A DNA stretch of 64,000 nt from NCBI GenBank assembly GCA_964586225.1, contig CAZPHD010000009.1, forward strand, positions 1 through 64,000, read 5' to 3'. Below, in pieces: positions 43,456 through 52,756 of the stretch (its first letter is position 1; the number at the start of each line of letters is the position of its first letter). The notes under the pieces were generated by a model. It was not told the DNA's origin. It saw only the letters and a list, made by a program, of their open reading frames with translations, and ran no database searches. This DNA is from JANJUB01 sp964586225 (GTDB lineage Bacteria; Armatimonadota; Fimbriimonadia; Fimbriimonadales; Fimbriimonadaceae). Both the position numbers and the translations under genes were made by a program.

Positions 43456-45623
43456 GAAACACTTTAGGATTCATCATTTGTCTTGCCCTCAGCGGCATCG
43501 TATCCGCGAGCGGTGAAGACGACGGCCATCAGCACGGTCCGGACGGGCGACACATCGTCACGACGGGTGCCGCTGGGGGTCAATCATCGTTCATTCTGAG
43601 CCACCACGATATGCGGGTCGAAGGCCCGGACGGGAAGTCGATTCTCAACGTGGTCGTGAACTCCACGATCAGTCAGAAGGATCGACCCAACGTTTCGATC
43701 CACACGGAGAAGAACGTTTATGAACCGGAGAACGAGGTGTATGGCTCGCATCTGACCTACTCCGAGCCCGGCGAGTATGTCCTCAAGCAGGATGTCGAGA
43801 TGCCGGACGGCAAGAAGCTCGTGGTCGCGTTCCCGGTCTACGTTCCGGCGATCGCGGCCCCTGGCGAGGCGGCCGACGAGCACGCCCACGGCCCGAACTA
43901 CATCGTGATCGGCGGGGGAATCCTTGCGGGCATCGTTGCACTGTTCTTGGCTTTCCGAATGGGTAAGAAGAGCGCAGCGGGCGCGCTGGCGCTGGTGTTA
44001 GTGGCGTCCTTGCTTCCGGCACCGGTGTTTGCCCAGGAAGACGAGGAGGGACACTTGCATGGCCCGGATGGTCGCCACATCGTGACGGAGACGACGGCGA
44101 AGGCGGCCGCAGGCTCCCAACTCCGCGCATACCCGACGCCCGATCGGGGCGAGACCGCTACGCAAACGGTGGACGGAATCAAGTTCGTGTTATCGATCGA
44201 GAACGAAGAGATGCTTCCTGACCCGGGCCTGATTTCGGTTAGCGCTACTCAGGCGGACATCATCGGTCTGCAAACGGCGAAGGCGGAACTGTCGGCAAGT
44301 GCAACTGGTCTCCAAACGACCGGGCGGGTGAGCGCTAATCCGAACGGCGTCGTGAAGGTCAATGCCCGCGCGGGTGGGCGGATCACTCGGCTGGGTGCGC
44401 TACCCGGAACGGAGGTTCGAAAGGGACAGTTGCTCGCCGTGATCGAGAGTCCGGAACTAGCGGACGCGCAAGCGGCGATCCGCACGGCGACGGCGGAGTT
44501 GGCTCACGCGAAGGCGGGTGTTCAAGTCGCGCAAGCGGGAGTTTCGGCGGCGCGAGCCGAGACGGACATTGCCCAGCGCGAGCTGGCGCGGCAGAAGCGA
44601 CTAGCGGCAGCCGGCGAGTTTGCCTCACCAACGCTCGAAGCGGCAAAGAACGCAGTCTCGGAAGCCGAGGCCAGGGCCAAGACCGTTCAAGCGGAAGTCG
44701 AGCGGCTGAAGTCGCTCTTAGCCCGACAGCAAGCCGGCGTCGCCAGCGGAGTCGTGGCCCAGAGAGAAGCGGATCTCACCGCGTCCGAACTGGTGGCGGC
44801 GCAAGCCGACCTTGCCGATCATACGGCGCAACTGCAGAATGCACGGACGGCGCTTGTGCGTGAAGAGTCGATCGCGCGGCAAGGACTGCGAAACGCAAAG
44901 GAAATCGATGCTGCGCAGGCCCGACTCGACTTGGCGACTAGCGCGATGCGGACCGCCCGAAGTCGGCATACGCAAGCGCTGGCCGATATTGCGCGGCTCA
45001 ACAGTGCCATCCGGGTCGCTTTGGATCAAGTGAGGCTGTTGGGCGGCGGGCCTGGCGGCGGGAACCAGATCACACTGACCGCACCGATTGACGCCGAGGT
45101 CGAGCATCGCTTTGTTACGCTCGGGCAAACGGTGGCGACGGGCGAGTTGCTCTATGACTTGTTGAACGCCGATCTGGTGTGGATCATGGCTGAAGTCTAC
45201 GAGAAGGACATACCCATGGTTCGAGTCGGACAGCGCATGGAGGTCGTCGCGGATGCATATCCCGATCGGGTCTACGAGGGTCGGGTTGCGTTTATTCACA
45301 ACGAAGTCAATCCGCAGTCGCGCACGACGCAAGTGCGGGTGGTCATCGAGAACGCGGGCGAGCGACTCAAGCAAGACATGTTTGTGCGGGTCGTGTTGGG
45401 CACGGGAGACGAGCAACTTGTCACTGTGCCGACCTCGGCCGTTCAGCGCAAGGAGGGCCTCGACTACGTCTTCGTTCAAGAAAAGGAAGGCGTGTATCGT
45501 CAGACGCTCGTGCACGTGCTGAAGGCGGTGGGTAACCGCTCGGTGGTGAAGGGAGTCGAGGCTGGTCGCGTGGTCGCGACGAGTGGATCGTATCAACTTC
45601 TGAGCTTGGGAGGTGGGCAATGA
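43452..45623 (+). CDS. RND periplasmic adaptor (CusB/CzcB-like) with extra N-terminal membrane module
   Basis: A 723-residue protein, far longer than usual adaptors (350-450). Residues 1-20 are a signal peptide; 28-36 read HGPDGRHIV; 45-135 form a beta domain; 150-168 are a TM helix; 178-195 look like a second signal peptide (ALVLVASLLPAPVFA); and 203-211 repeat HGPDGRHIV. The classic adaptor follows: barrel-sandwich (VKVNARAGGRITRLGALPG), alpha-hairpin coiled coil, and MFP beta-barrel (VWIMAEVYEKDIPMVRVGQ). This looks like a fusion of a secreted His-motif protein with CzcB. Overlaps both neighbouring genes by 4 nt. Confidence 0.85.
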   Translation: MRNTLGFIICLALSGIVSASGEDDGHQHGPDGRHIVTTGAAGGQSSFILSHHDMRVEGPDGKSILNVVVNSTISQKDRPNVSIHTEKNVYEPENEVYGSHLTYSEPGEYVLKQDVEMPDGKKLVVAFPVYVPAIAAPGEAADEHAHGPNYIVIGGGILAGIVALFLAFRMGKKSAAGALALVLVASLLPAPVFAQEDEEGHLHGPDGRHIVTETTAKAAAGSQLRAYPTPDRGETATQTVDGIKFVLSIENEEMLPDPGLISVSATQADIIGLQTAKAELSASATGLQTTGRVSANPNGVVKVNARAGGRITRLGALPGTEVRKGQLLAVIESPELADAQAAIRTATAELAHAKAGVQVAQAGVSAARAETDIAQRELARQKRLAAAGEFASPTLEAAKNAVSEAEARAKTVQAEVERLKSLLARQQAGVASGVVAQREADLTASELVAAQADLADHTAQLQNARTALVREESIARQGLRNAKEIDAAQARLDLATSAMRTARSRHTQALADIARLNSAIRVALDQVRLLGGGPGGGNQITLTAPIDAEVEHRFVTLGQTVATGELLYDLLNADLVWIMAEVYEKDIPMVRVGQRMEVVADAYPDRVYEGRVAFIHNEVNPQSRTTQVRVVIENAGERLKQDMFVRVVLGTGDEQLVTVPTSAVQRKEGLDYVFVQEKEGVYRQTLVHVLKAVGNRSVVKGVEAGRVVATSGSYQLLSLGGGQ

Positions 45624-46018
45624 CCACGCTCGCTCTCATTTGCCTTTGCATGACGGCAATGCCGGACACGCAAGCTGAGCTCCGCACGCGCTATGCCGAG
45701 TGGGATCACGCTTACTTTGCGCGGGATGTCAAGCGCTTGGCCGGCATGCTTGACGCGGAGTTTCGACTGGTCGGCCACAGCGGTCGCGTCACTTCGCGCA
45801 AGGACTACGTGGCTTCGCTTTGGAAGGGAGAGTTGACGCTCCGCTACGAGACGACGTTGCTGAAGGTTGAGCCTCGGGCGGGCCAGGCGATTGCGTGGAC
45901 GCGCGAGGTGAGTCAGGTCTCTGGTCAGCCGGCCCACACACACCGCTACCGTGACACGTGGGTGCGGCGTGAGGGCCATTGGAAGCTCCTTGAGAGCAAG
46001 ACGGTTGGAGAAGACTGA
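45620..46018 (+). CDS. NTF2-like/DUF4440 protein inside the efflux operon
   Basis: A 132-residue protein. A short hydrophobic leader (MTTLALICLCMTAMPDTQA) is followed by an NTF2-like fold: ELRTRYAEWDHAYFARDVKRLAGMLDAEFRLVG (seen in parts), TRKDY-like SRKDYV, HRYRDTWVRREGHWKLLES. It overlaps the adaptor stop (ATGA) and its own TGA overlaps the RND start (TGATG), so it is translated with the pump. Probably a periplasmic small-molecule or metal-binding accessory; function unproven. Confidence 0.78.
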   Translation: MTTLALICLCMTAMPDTQAELRTRYAEWDHAYFARDVKRLAGMLDAEFRLVGHSGRVTSRKDYVASLWKGELTLRYETTLLKVEPRAGQAIAWTREVSQVSGQPAHTHRYRDTWVRREGHWKLLESKTVGED

Positions 46019-49000
46019 TGCTCAACCGCCTAATTCAAGCTAGCCTCCACAATCGGTGGCTCGTGGTGACCCTGACCGCGATGCTCATCGTTTTCGGTAT
46101 CGCAACCATTCCGCGGATGGACGTGGACGTGTTGCCTAACCTCAACCGGCCGGTCGTGACGATCATGACCGAGGCCCACGGCATGGCACCGGAGGAGACC
46201 GAGTCCCTCGTCAGCTTCCCCATCGAAACGATGATGAATGGTGCGACCGGCGTCCAACGGGTACGGTCGGCTTCAAGCGCGGGCTTCAGCATCGTGTTCG
46301 TTGAGTTCGACTGGAACACGGACATCTATCGGGCGCGGCAGATCGTGAACGAAAAGCTCCAGTTGGCGCAAGCTCGATTGCCGGAGGGCTCAGTGGCGTC
46401 GCTTGCGCCCATCAGCTCAATCATGGGCGAGATCATGCTGGTCGCGGTGAGCAGCAAGTCGGGTGAAACCGAGCCGATCGAGGTGCGCTCGATCGCTGAT
46501 TTCGTGATTCGGCCGCGGCTTCTTGCCGTGCCGGGAGTATCGCAGGTCGTGCCGATTGGCGGGGGCACCAAGCAGTATCAAGTGCTCACCGACCCGGCCC
46601 GGCTAAAACAGTACGGGGTGACGCTCGACGAGCTACTTGAGGCCGCCCGGGAGAGCAACACGAACGCGGGCGGTGGATTCTTCCAGGAACCCAATCGCGA
46701 GGCCGTCATCCGCATTTTGGGTCGTGTTCGTGACCTCGAGGACATCGAGAATACGCCGATCAAGTCGGTCAACGGCGTTCCGCTCACGATAGGTCAGGTC
46801 GCCGAAGTTGTGTTTGCAAAGGGTGCGCCTCGGGGAGATGGCAGCGTCAACGGTGATCCCGCCGTGATTCTCTCGATTCAGAAGCAGCCTGATGCCAACA
46901 CGCTCGAACTCACCCGACAAATCGACCGCGCCTTGGACGAGATCACGGCGACTTTGCCCGATGACGTCGTGCTCAACCGGGACCTGTTCCAGCAAAAGCA
47001 CTTCATCGAAACATCGGTCACGAACGTTGAGAAGGCACTGGTGGAAGCGGGTGTGATCGTGCTGATCGTGATCCTCGCGTTCCTCATGAACGTGAGGGCA
47101 ACTTTCATCTCACTGATCTCGATCCCGGTTTCCTTCATTCTCACGCTCTTGTTGCTCAATCGGTTTGGCATCAGCATCAATACGATGACCTTGGGCGGCC
47201 TGGCGATTGCGATTGGGTTGGTCGTCGATGACAGCATCGTTGATGTTGAGAACGTGTTCCGGAGATTGCGCGAGAATGCGGCGCGGGCCGTGCCAGAGCC
47301 GATGCTCCGGGTCGTCTATGGGGCGAGCGCGGAGATCCGAAACAGCATCGTCTACGCAACCCTGATCATCGTGCTCGTGTTCGTTCCGTTGCTGTCTCTG
47401 GAAGGCATGGAAGGCCGCGTGTTCTTGCCGCTCGGGCTGGCGTTCATCTTCTCGATGATCGCGTCGCTGCTCGTGTCCTTGACGTTGACGCCCGCCCTTT
47501 GCGCCTTGCTCTTGGGGCGGATCTCGTCGAAGCAACACGGGGACTCAAAGCTCGTCACGCTCTTGAAGCGACTGAACGCGCCGGCGGTGACCTTCTCGAT
47601 GCGCCATCCGTGGCTCATCATCGGGGCCACCCTCGCGATGTCCTTGGTGGCGGTCGCGGTGTTGCCTCTGCTGGGGCGGGAGTTCTTGCCCAAGTTCAAC
47701 GAGGGGTCGCTCGCCCTCAGCGTCATTCTGCCCCCCGGCACCAGCCTGGAAGAGAGCAATCGCATCGGCAGGATCATCGAGCAGACCGCGCTGTCGGTGC
47801 CCGAGGTCACGCATATTGGGCGCCGCACGGGCCGGGCGGAGATGGACGAGCACGCCGAGGGCGTGAACTACTCCGAAGTCGACGTCGGCCTCAAGGTCGG
47901 AAAGCGGGGAATGGACGGGGCGACGGAAGAGCTCCGCGCCAAGATCGGCAACATTCCCGGTGTCTATGTGGCGTTCGGGCAGCCGATCTCGCACCGACTG
48001 GACCATCTCTCGTCGGGCGTACGAGCGGCGCTTGCCGTCAAGGTGTTTGGCCCCGATTTGCATGAACTGCGACGGATGGCGCAACAAATTGAGCGAGAGA
48101 TGACCGCGGTCGGTGGAATTGTCGATCTGCAGGTCGAGCCTCAAGTTGAAGTCCCGCAAATCAACATCGAGATCGACCGCGTGGCGGCAGCTCGGTACGG
48201 CTTGACTCCCTACGAGCTCGCTGAGAACCTCGAAGTCGGACTGGGCGGGCACACCGTATCGCAAGTCTTGCAGGGTCAACAGACGTTCGACCTCGTCGTG
48301 TGGTTCACGCCGGAGGCGCGAAACAACCTCGATGTGATCGGTTCAACACTCGTGAATACGCCGAGCGGCCACCGCATCCCGCTGTCCCAGTTGGCCAAGG
48401 TCAAGCGCGACTCAGGTCCTAACACGATCAACCGCGAGAATGTCTCGCGGCGAATCGTGGTCCAGGCCAACGTCGAGGGTCGTGACCTGAACAGCGTGGT
48501 CACCGAGGTGCAGCAACGACTGCGCCCCGTTAAGGCGGAGTGGCCTCGTGGCTACTATGTGGAGTTCGGTGGGCAGTTCCAGAGTCAGCAAAGTGCGATG
48601 TCGCGGATCCTCGTGATCGGGATGTTCACGGTCGTAGGCATCTTCATGGTGCTCAATCAGGCGCTGAAGTCATGGCGTATGGCGCTGCAGGTGATGGTCA
48701 ACCTACCCTTGGCCCTTGTGGGCGGTGTACTTGCGGTTTATCTGACGGGAGGCGTGTTGTCGGTGGCGTCGATGGTCGGCTTCATTACGCTGTTCGGGAT
48801 TGCCACGCGGAACGGCATAATGATGCTTTCGCACTACGTGCATCTGATGTCGGTTGAAGGGATGCCGTTTGGCAAGGAGATAATTCTGCGAGGCACGCTC
48901 GAACGGCTCTCGCCGGTGCTCATGACGGCACTTGCAGCGGCCCTCGGGTTGTTGCCGCTGGCGATTTCGCAGGGCGAACCCGGCAAGGAACTGCTTCAGC

Positions 49001-49122
49001 CGATTGCGGTCGTGATCTTGGGTGGGCTGGTTTCAAGCACGTTGCTTGACCAGATCGTCACGCCGGCCTTGTTCTGGCTGGTGGGTCGACGGGAGTTTGA
49101 ATCGGCTCCTGCTGAACTGTAA
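46018..49122 (+). CDS. Heavy-metal-type RND efflux permease (CusA/CzcA family)
   Basis: A 1034-residue inner-membrane pump with the RND architecture: TM1 near residue 15-32, a large porter/docking domain, TM2-6 with LGGLAIAIGLVVDDSIVDVEN (from about residue 395, carrying the proton-relay aspartates), the second periplasmic domain, and TM8-12 with GFITLFGIATRNGIMMLSHYV. AIGLVVDDSIVDVEN fits the metal-exporting (HME) class better than the drug class. It works with the two preceding subunits. A strong hairpin at 49126-49171 ends the operon. Confidence 0.92.
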   Translation: MLNRLIQASLHNRWLVVTLTAMLIVFGIATIPRMDVDVLPNLNRPVVTIMTEAHGMAPEETESLVSFPIETMMNGATGVQRVRSASSAGFSIVFVEFDWNTDIYRARQIVNEKLQLAQARLPEGSVASLAPISSIMGEIMLVAVSSKSGETEPIEVRSIADFVIRPRLLAVPGVSQVVPIGGGTKQYQVLTDPARLKQYGVTLDELLEAARESNTNAGGGFFQEPNREAVIRILGRVRDLEDIENTPIKSVNGVPLTIGQVAEVVFAKGAPRGDGSVNGDPAVILSIQKQPDANTLELTRQIDRALDEITATLPDDVVLNRDLFQQKHFIETSVTNVEKALVEAGVIVLIVILAFLMNVRATFISLISIPVSFILTLLLLNRFGISINTMTLGGLAIAIGLVVDDSIVDVENVFRRLRENAARAVPEPMLRVVYGASAEIRNSIVYATLIIVLVFVPLLSLEGMEGRVFLPLGLAFIFSMIASLLVSLTLTPALCALLLGRISSKQHGDSKLVTLLKRLNAPAVTFSMRHPWLIIGATLAMSLVAVAVLPLLGREFLPKFNEGSLALSVILPPGTSLEESNRIGRIIEQTALSVPEVTHIGRRTGRAEMDEHAEGVNYSEVDVGLKVGKRGMDGATEELRAKIGNIPGVYVAFGQPISHRLDHLSSGVRAALAVKVFGPDLHELRRMAQQIEREMTAVGGIVDLQVEPQVEVPQINIEIDRVAAARYGLTPYELAENLEVGLGGHTVSQVLQGQQTFDLVVWFTPEARNNLDVIGSTLVNTPSGHRIPLSQLAKVKRDSGPNTINRENVSRRIVVQANVEGRDLNSVVTEVQQRLRPVKAEWPRGYYVEFGGQFQSQQSAMSRILVIGMFTVVGIFMVLNQALKSWRMALQVMVNLPLALVGGVLAVYLTGGVLSVASMVGFITLFGIATRNGIMMLSHYVHLMSVEGMPFGKEIILRGTLERLSPVLMTALAAALGLLPLAISQGEPGKELLQPIAVVILGGLVSSTLLDQIVTPALFWLVGRREFESAPAEL

Positions 49123-49125
49123 GTC

Positions 49126-49171
49126 GGCCGTAGAACGGTCTCGCCGAATGCTCGGCGGGACCGTACTGGCC
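49126..49171 (+). terminator. Terminator of the efflux operon
   Basis: ACGGTCtCGCCGA (49135-49147) pairs with TCGGCGgGACCGT (49152-49164), one mismatch, ATGC loop, with outer GGCC/GGCC pairing. It begins 3 nt after the RND stop; no clear U-tract. Confidence 0.75.
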
Positions 49172-49190
49172 GCCGGTAACCTCAGGGACC

Positions 49191-49544
49191 ATGCCTCACT
49201 TGAAGCTCGATGCCACCCGCAACGTCCTCGAACTTGATGAGGTGCCGCAGATCCTTGGCGAGTTGGTGGTGGAGTTGTGTCGGCATGAGACGATGGACGC
49301 CGCCAGCGTGAAGGCGTACTTCCGCGAGCATAGCGTGTGGGCGATGGGGGAAGGGGCGCGCAGGGGTTTTGTCCACCTGGAGGTAGCGCTGCTTGATGGG
49401 CGACCGGTGGAGTTGAAGCGGGCGATCGCCGAGGGGATTCGCGGCGTGATTGAGCGGTGCTTTGCTCGGTCTCTGGCGGCGGGGCTAGTCGGGGTTACCA
49501 TCGAGGTCCGCGACATGGACCGGGCGACGTACGTGAAGTTCTGA
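49191..49544 (+). CDS. 5-carboxymethyl-2-hydroxymuconate isomerase-like (tautomerase fold)
   Basis: A 117-residue protein starting MPHLKLDATRNV, which leaves the catalytic N-terminal proline after Met removal. RGFVHLEVALLDGRPVELKRAIAEGI (in parts) and GVTIEVRDMDRATYVK are typical of the CHMI/HpaF branch, which isomerises an intermediate of homoprotocatechuate breakdown. No other genes of that pathway are adjacent; homogentisate dioxygenase is 20 kb away. Single gene, AGGGA before the ATG. Confidence 0.8.
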   Translation: MPHLKLDATRNVLELDEVPQILGELVVELCRHETMDAASVKAYFREHSVWAMGEGARRGFVHLEVALLDGRPVELKRAIAEGIRGVIERCFARSLAAGLVGVTIEVRDMDRATYVKF

Positions 49545-49550
49545 GCTTGT

Positions 49551-49574
49551 CCGCGGGCACGATACATCCCGCGG
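49551..49574. repeat. REP-like palindrome, copy 2
   Basis: CCGCGGG-cacgatacat-CCCGCGG followed by ctac, nearly identical to 41014-41037. It lies just after the isomerase stop. Confidence 0.75.
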
Positions 49575-49642
49575 CTACAGGGAGTAATGCGTCCCGTGGC
49601 GGAGGAAGTATGGTGTATCGACGCGCGGGATAGAATGAGCCC

Positions 49643-50446
49643 ATGTCGCTCGACACGTCGTACGTGCTCTCTCCGGATGCGATCCAGACCTACCAATCCA
49701 ACGGCCATATTCTCCTTCGCGGGTTGGCGAGTCCCGATGAGCTCGCCCCCTATCGCGAGTTGATCCGGGCCGAGACGAATGAGGCGGCCAAGAACTATGC
49801 TCCGCTCGCCGAACGCGGCACCTATGGCAAGGCGTTCATCCAGCACTGCAACCTGTGGGTGCGCGACCCCCGCATCGCCGAGTTTGTCCTCGCCAAGCGG
49901 TTCGCCAAGGTAGCGGCCGACCTGATGGGCGTGCCCGGCGTGCGCCTCTACCACGACCAAGCCCTCTACAAGGAACCGGGCGGCGGGCCGACGCCGTGGC
50001 ATCAGGACCAGCAGTATTGGCCGCTCGACGGCGTGAAGTGCGTGACGATGTGGATGCCGCTGGTGGATGTGTCGGCAGACATGGGCACGATGCGGTTCGC
50101 CTCGGGGTCGCAGGGGCTGGGCTACCTCGGGCCGATGGATATCTCGGACGACTCGGAAGTGCATCTGGCGCGGCTGGTCGAAGAGAAGGGATACGTGGTG
50201 ACGCCTTCGCCGGATATGAGCGCGGGGGATGCGACGTTCCACGACGGCTGGTGCATCCACGGCGCGCCGGGCAACTCGAGCGCGGATCAAATGCGCGAGG
50301 TCATGACGATCATCTACTTCGAGGACGGCGCGGTGATCTCCGAACCGGACAGCGACTCGCGCCGGAATGACTTGGCGTCGTGGTTCCCCGGACAGCACCC
50401 CGGCGAGTTGGCGGCGTCGGAGATCAACCCGGTGGTTTGGCCCTAA
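49643..50446 (+). CDS. Phytanoyl-CoA dioxygenase (PhyH) family protein
   Basis: A 267-residue Fe(II)/2-oxoglutarate oxygenase: VRLYHDQALYKEPGGGPTPW leads to HxD in WHQDQQYWPL, the distal His is in WCIHGAPGNSS, and the 2-oxoglutarate-binding Arg is expected near REVMTIIYF. Substrate unknown. TAGAAT (49631-49636) lies 6 nt before the ATG, a clear leaderless arrangement. Only distantly similar to the PhyH protein at 39855. Confidence 0.9.
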   Translation: MSLDTSYVLSPDAIQTYQSNGHILLRGLASPDELAPYRELIRAETNEAAKNYAPLAERGTYGKAFIQHCNLWVRDPRIAEFVLAKRFAKVAADLMGVPGVRLYHDQALYKEPGGGPTPWHQDQQYWPLDGVKCVTMWMPLVDVSADMGTMRFASGSQGLGYLGPMDISDDSEVHLARLVEEKGYVVTPSPDMSAGDATFHDGWCIHGAPGNSSADQMREVMTIIYFEDGAVISEPDSDSRRNDLASWFPGQHPGELAASEINPVVWP

Positions 50447-50492
50447 GAACGCCTGTAATGCCCATGTAATGGTCGCCTCGTAGACTCAACGC

Positions 50493-52688
50493 ATGAGAAT
50501 GCGAGTTCAGTGGCTGGTTGGGGCGGTCGGCGCCCTCGTGATTGCGGCGTGTGGTGGCTCCGGCGGAGTTGCCTCAAGCAATAGCGGCGGCGGGGGAGGC
50601 GGCGGGGGCGGAGCGGCCTCGGCCAACGTCAATGTCGTCTTGCCAGCGGGCGTGGGTGCTTCGACAGCGACCCTCGTCACGGGAATCGCCGACGTTCCTG
50701 TGGGAACTTCAACCCAAACCGTCCAAATCAACTCCGGCGGCCCCACCCTGGCCACCGTGATTGATACCGCGACGGGCAAGCTCCTGTCGCTTGGCGTGAT
50801 CAGTCCGGACGGGACTACACAAACGCTGGACGCCGAGAACGCCGCCACTGCGCTCCTCATGATCGCGACCGGCGTCGCGAGCGAACACGGCACAAGACGC
50901 GCCGACGTGGTCGCTCAGATCAAAGCCGCCCCCGCGACCAAGACCTTGGCCACAAAGCTGACTGAAGCGTGGACCAGCAACAAGTTCGCCCTCGAAGAGC
51001 CGACACCTGATCTGAAGACCGCAATCGAAACGGCCGCCGGAAGCGTTTCGGCCAGCATGCGGCGTCCTTCGAGGCCCGGCGACACCATCCAGACCAACGA
51101 GTTCACGACCAAGCTCAACCTCACCGTGCGCAACGTCGACGGCGACCAAAGCCAGTTCCGCATGTTCGTGGCCAACAACAACCCGGCCCCGAATGGCGCC
51201 TACGGCCTATCGAGCTTCACCACGAAGCCGGCGATCGCATTTCAGTACAAGACCAGCGTCAATGGCGATGTCTTGCCCACCCCCGAACCGCTTGGCGGTC
51301 CGACTGACGTGCCGTTTCTGACGCAATACACTCTCGGCGGGAGCGTTCGTGCGAAGGACTTCACCCACGACGTGCCTGCGGATGTCGAGAGCATCAAGTA
51401 TTGGACCGTATTGCTCAGCCCGACTTTCGATGTTCAAGACCACCCGGACATGAACAGCCCGTATTGGGCATCGGAGGTTGGCAAGTGGCGGACGGCGCTC
51501 GCCGATCTGCGCCAACTTGCCCTGCTTCGCGTGTTCGGCGAGATCATGCTTGACCTCACCGGCGCGGGTGGGCAACCCTTCACGTTAGATCAGCTCAAAC
51601 AGACGATTCCCGGCCTCACCGCCGCGTCGGCAGACATGGCGACCGCGGTCGGCTACGGCAAGCTTGAGACCGGCGCGCTTTCAACACTCGACGTTCTGCT
51701 GAGTGGAGCCGCCGGAAACGACGCAACGGCGGCTAAGGTGCTGGATGCCCTGCGCCCCATTGCCGGGTTCAACGCCCAGTATCTGACCCTTCAAAATCTG
51801 AGCCCGAACCGCGTCAAGGCGCTCCGTGCGGCCCTCCGAATCTACGCGACCCTCGGGCTGAGCAAGCCACTCGGCCAGTACGGTGTCACCGTTCGCGAAC
51901 TCGTGACCGGCGCGCGTATGACCAACTTCGAGGCCACCTACTCGAGAGGCAAGCTCACCCTGACCCCCAATGCTGGCCAGTTCATCCGGGGCGGCACGAT
52001 TGGCGTCGCCGCGCTCCTACGCGGCATCACGCCCGCCGATGAGCCGTCTTTCGTCTGGCGAGTCAAGGGCTCGAACGGCCCCGTCACCTTAAAAACGAGC
52101 GATGGCCAATCGGGCACGGAGATCACGACCACGGTGGATCGCGTCAACGTCCACACGACCGGCAGCACGCAAGAGTTCATCGACATCGAATGCGAACTGT
52201 GGGCCAAGAATGCCCAGGGACAACGCGTCAAGATGGCGACCGAGACCGCGAACTTCGACGAGACGGGGACGCTCACGCAACAGAAGCTGTTTTACGCCGT
52301 GCGCGCGAACAATCACACCTACTACTGGGTTGCCGTTCTTCCCAAGGAGCAGATTGGCAAGAACCGGTGGAAGGGAGGCCAATACCGAGCGCGCATCTTC
52401 AAGAACGGCGATCCGAAGTATCTCTTCTACTTCACCGTGCCGGAGTTTGTTGGGCTGCCCAACAACCTGTCCACCGATCCGCGATCCACCATCGCGTGGC
52501 TCCAGCCGGACAACATTTCAAACCCCGTCTATACCGCCCATGACCTGGGCGACCGGCTGATGTTCGTTGCGGCGCACTTTTACGTGGACCCGACCGTACA
52601 CACCCAGGAGCAGATCGACTGGGCGTACGGACAAGCGCGCGATGAGGCCCTCGCAACCACCATTGTGGCCTGGCGACAGGGCGACTGA
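50493..52688 (+). CDS. Large Gly-rich lipoprotein of unknown function
   Basis: A 731-residue lipoprotein: leader MRMRVQWLVGAVGALVIAAC with lipidation at Cys20, then a poly-Gly/Ser linker (nine consecutive Gly). The mature part has an N-terminal region with DTATGKLLSLGVISPDG, a helical middle, and a C-terminal beta region (TLTPNAGQFIRGGTIGVAALL, SFVWRVKGSNGPV) that may be Ig-like. No recognised enzyme motif. TAGACT (50481-50486) ends 6 nt before the ATG. A perfect hairpin follows at 52695-52723. Confidence 0.72.
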   Translation: MRMRVQWLVGAVGALVIAACGGSGGVASSNSGGGGGGGGGAASANVNVVLPAGVGASTATLVTGIADVPVGTSTQTVQINSGGPTLATVIDTATGKLLSLGVISPDGTTQTLDAENAATALLMIATGVASEHGTRRADVVAQIKAAPATKTLATKLTEAWTSNKFALEEPTPDLKTAIETAAGSVSASMRRPSRPGDTIQTNEFTTKLNLTVRNVDGDQSQFRMFVANNNPAPNGAYGLSSFTTKPAIAFQYKTSVNGDVLPTPEPLGGPTDVPFLTQYTLGGSVRAKDFTHDVPADVESIKYWTVLLSPTFDVQDHPDMNSPYWASEVGKWRTALADLRQLALLRVFGEIMLDLTGAGGQPFTLDQLKQTIPGLTAASADMATAVGYGKLETGALSTLDVLLSGAAGNDATAAKVLDALRPIAGFNAQYLTLQNLSPNRVKALRAALRIYATLGLSKPLGQYGVTVRELVTGARMTNFEATYSRGKLTLTPNAGQFIRGGTIGVAALLRGITPADEPSFVWRVKGSNGPVTLKTSDGQSGTEITTTVDRVNVHTTGSTQEFIDIECELWAKNAQGQRVKMATETANFDETGTLTQQKLFYAVRANNHTYYWVAVLPKEQIGKNRWKGGQYRARIFKNGDPKYLFYFTVPEFVGLPNNLSTDPRSTIAWLQPDNISNPVYTAHDLGDRLMFVAAHFYVDPTVHTQEQIDWAYGQARDEALATTIVAWRQGD

Positions 52689-52694
52689 GCATCC

Positions 52695-52723
52695 GCGGAT
52701 TTCAAGTCCAACTTGAAATCCGC
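52695..52723 (+). terminator. Hairpin after the large lipoprotein gene
   Basis: GCGGATTTCAAGT (52695-52707) and ACTTGAAATCCGC (52711-52723) form a perfect 13-bp stem with a CCA loop, 6 nt after the stop. No strong U-tract. Confidence 0.8.
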
Positions 52724-52756
52724 GCTCAATTGCCCCCCTCATCCGTCGCATTGATC

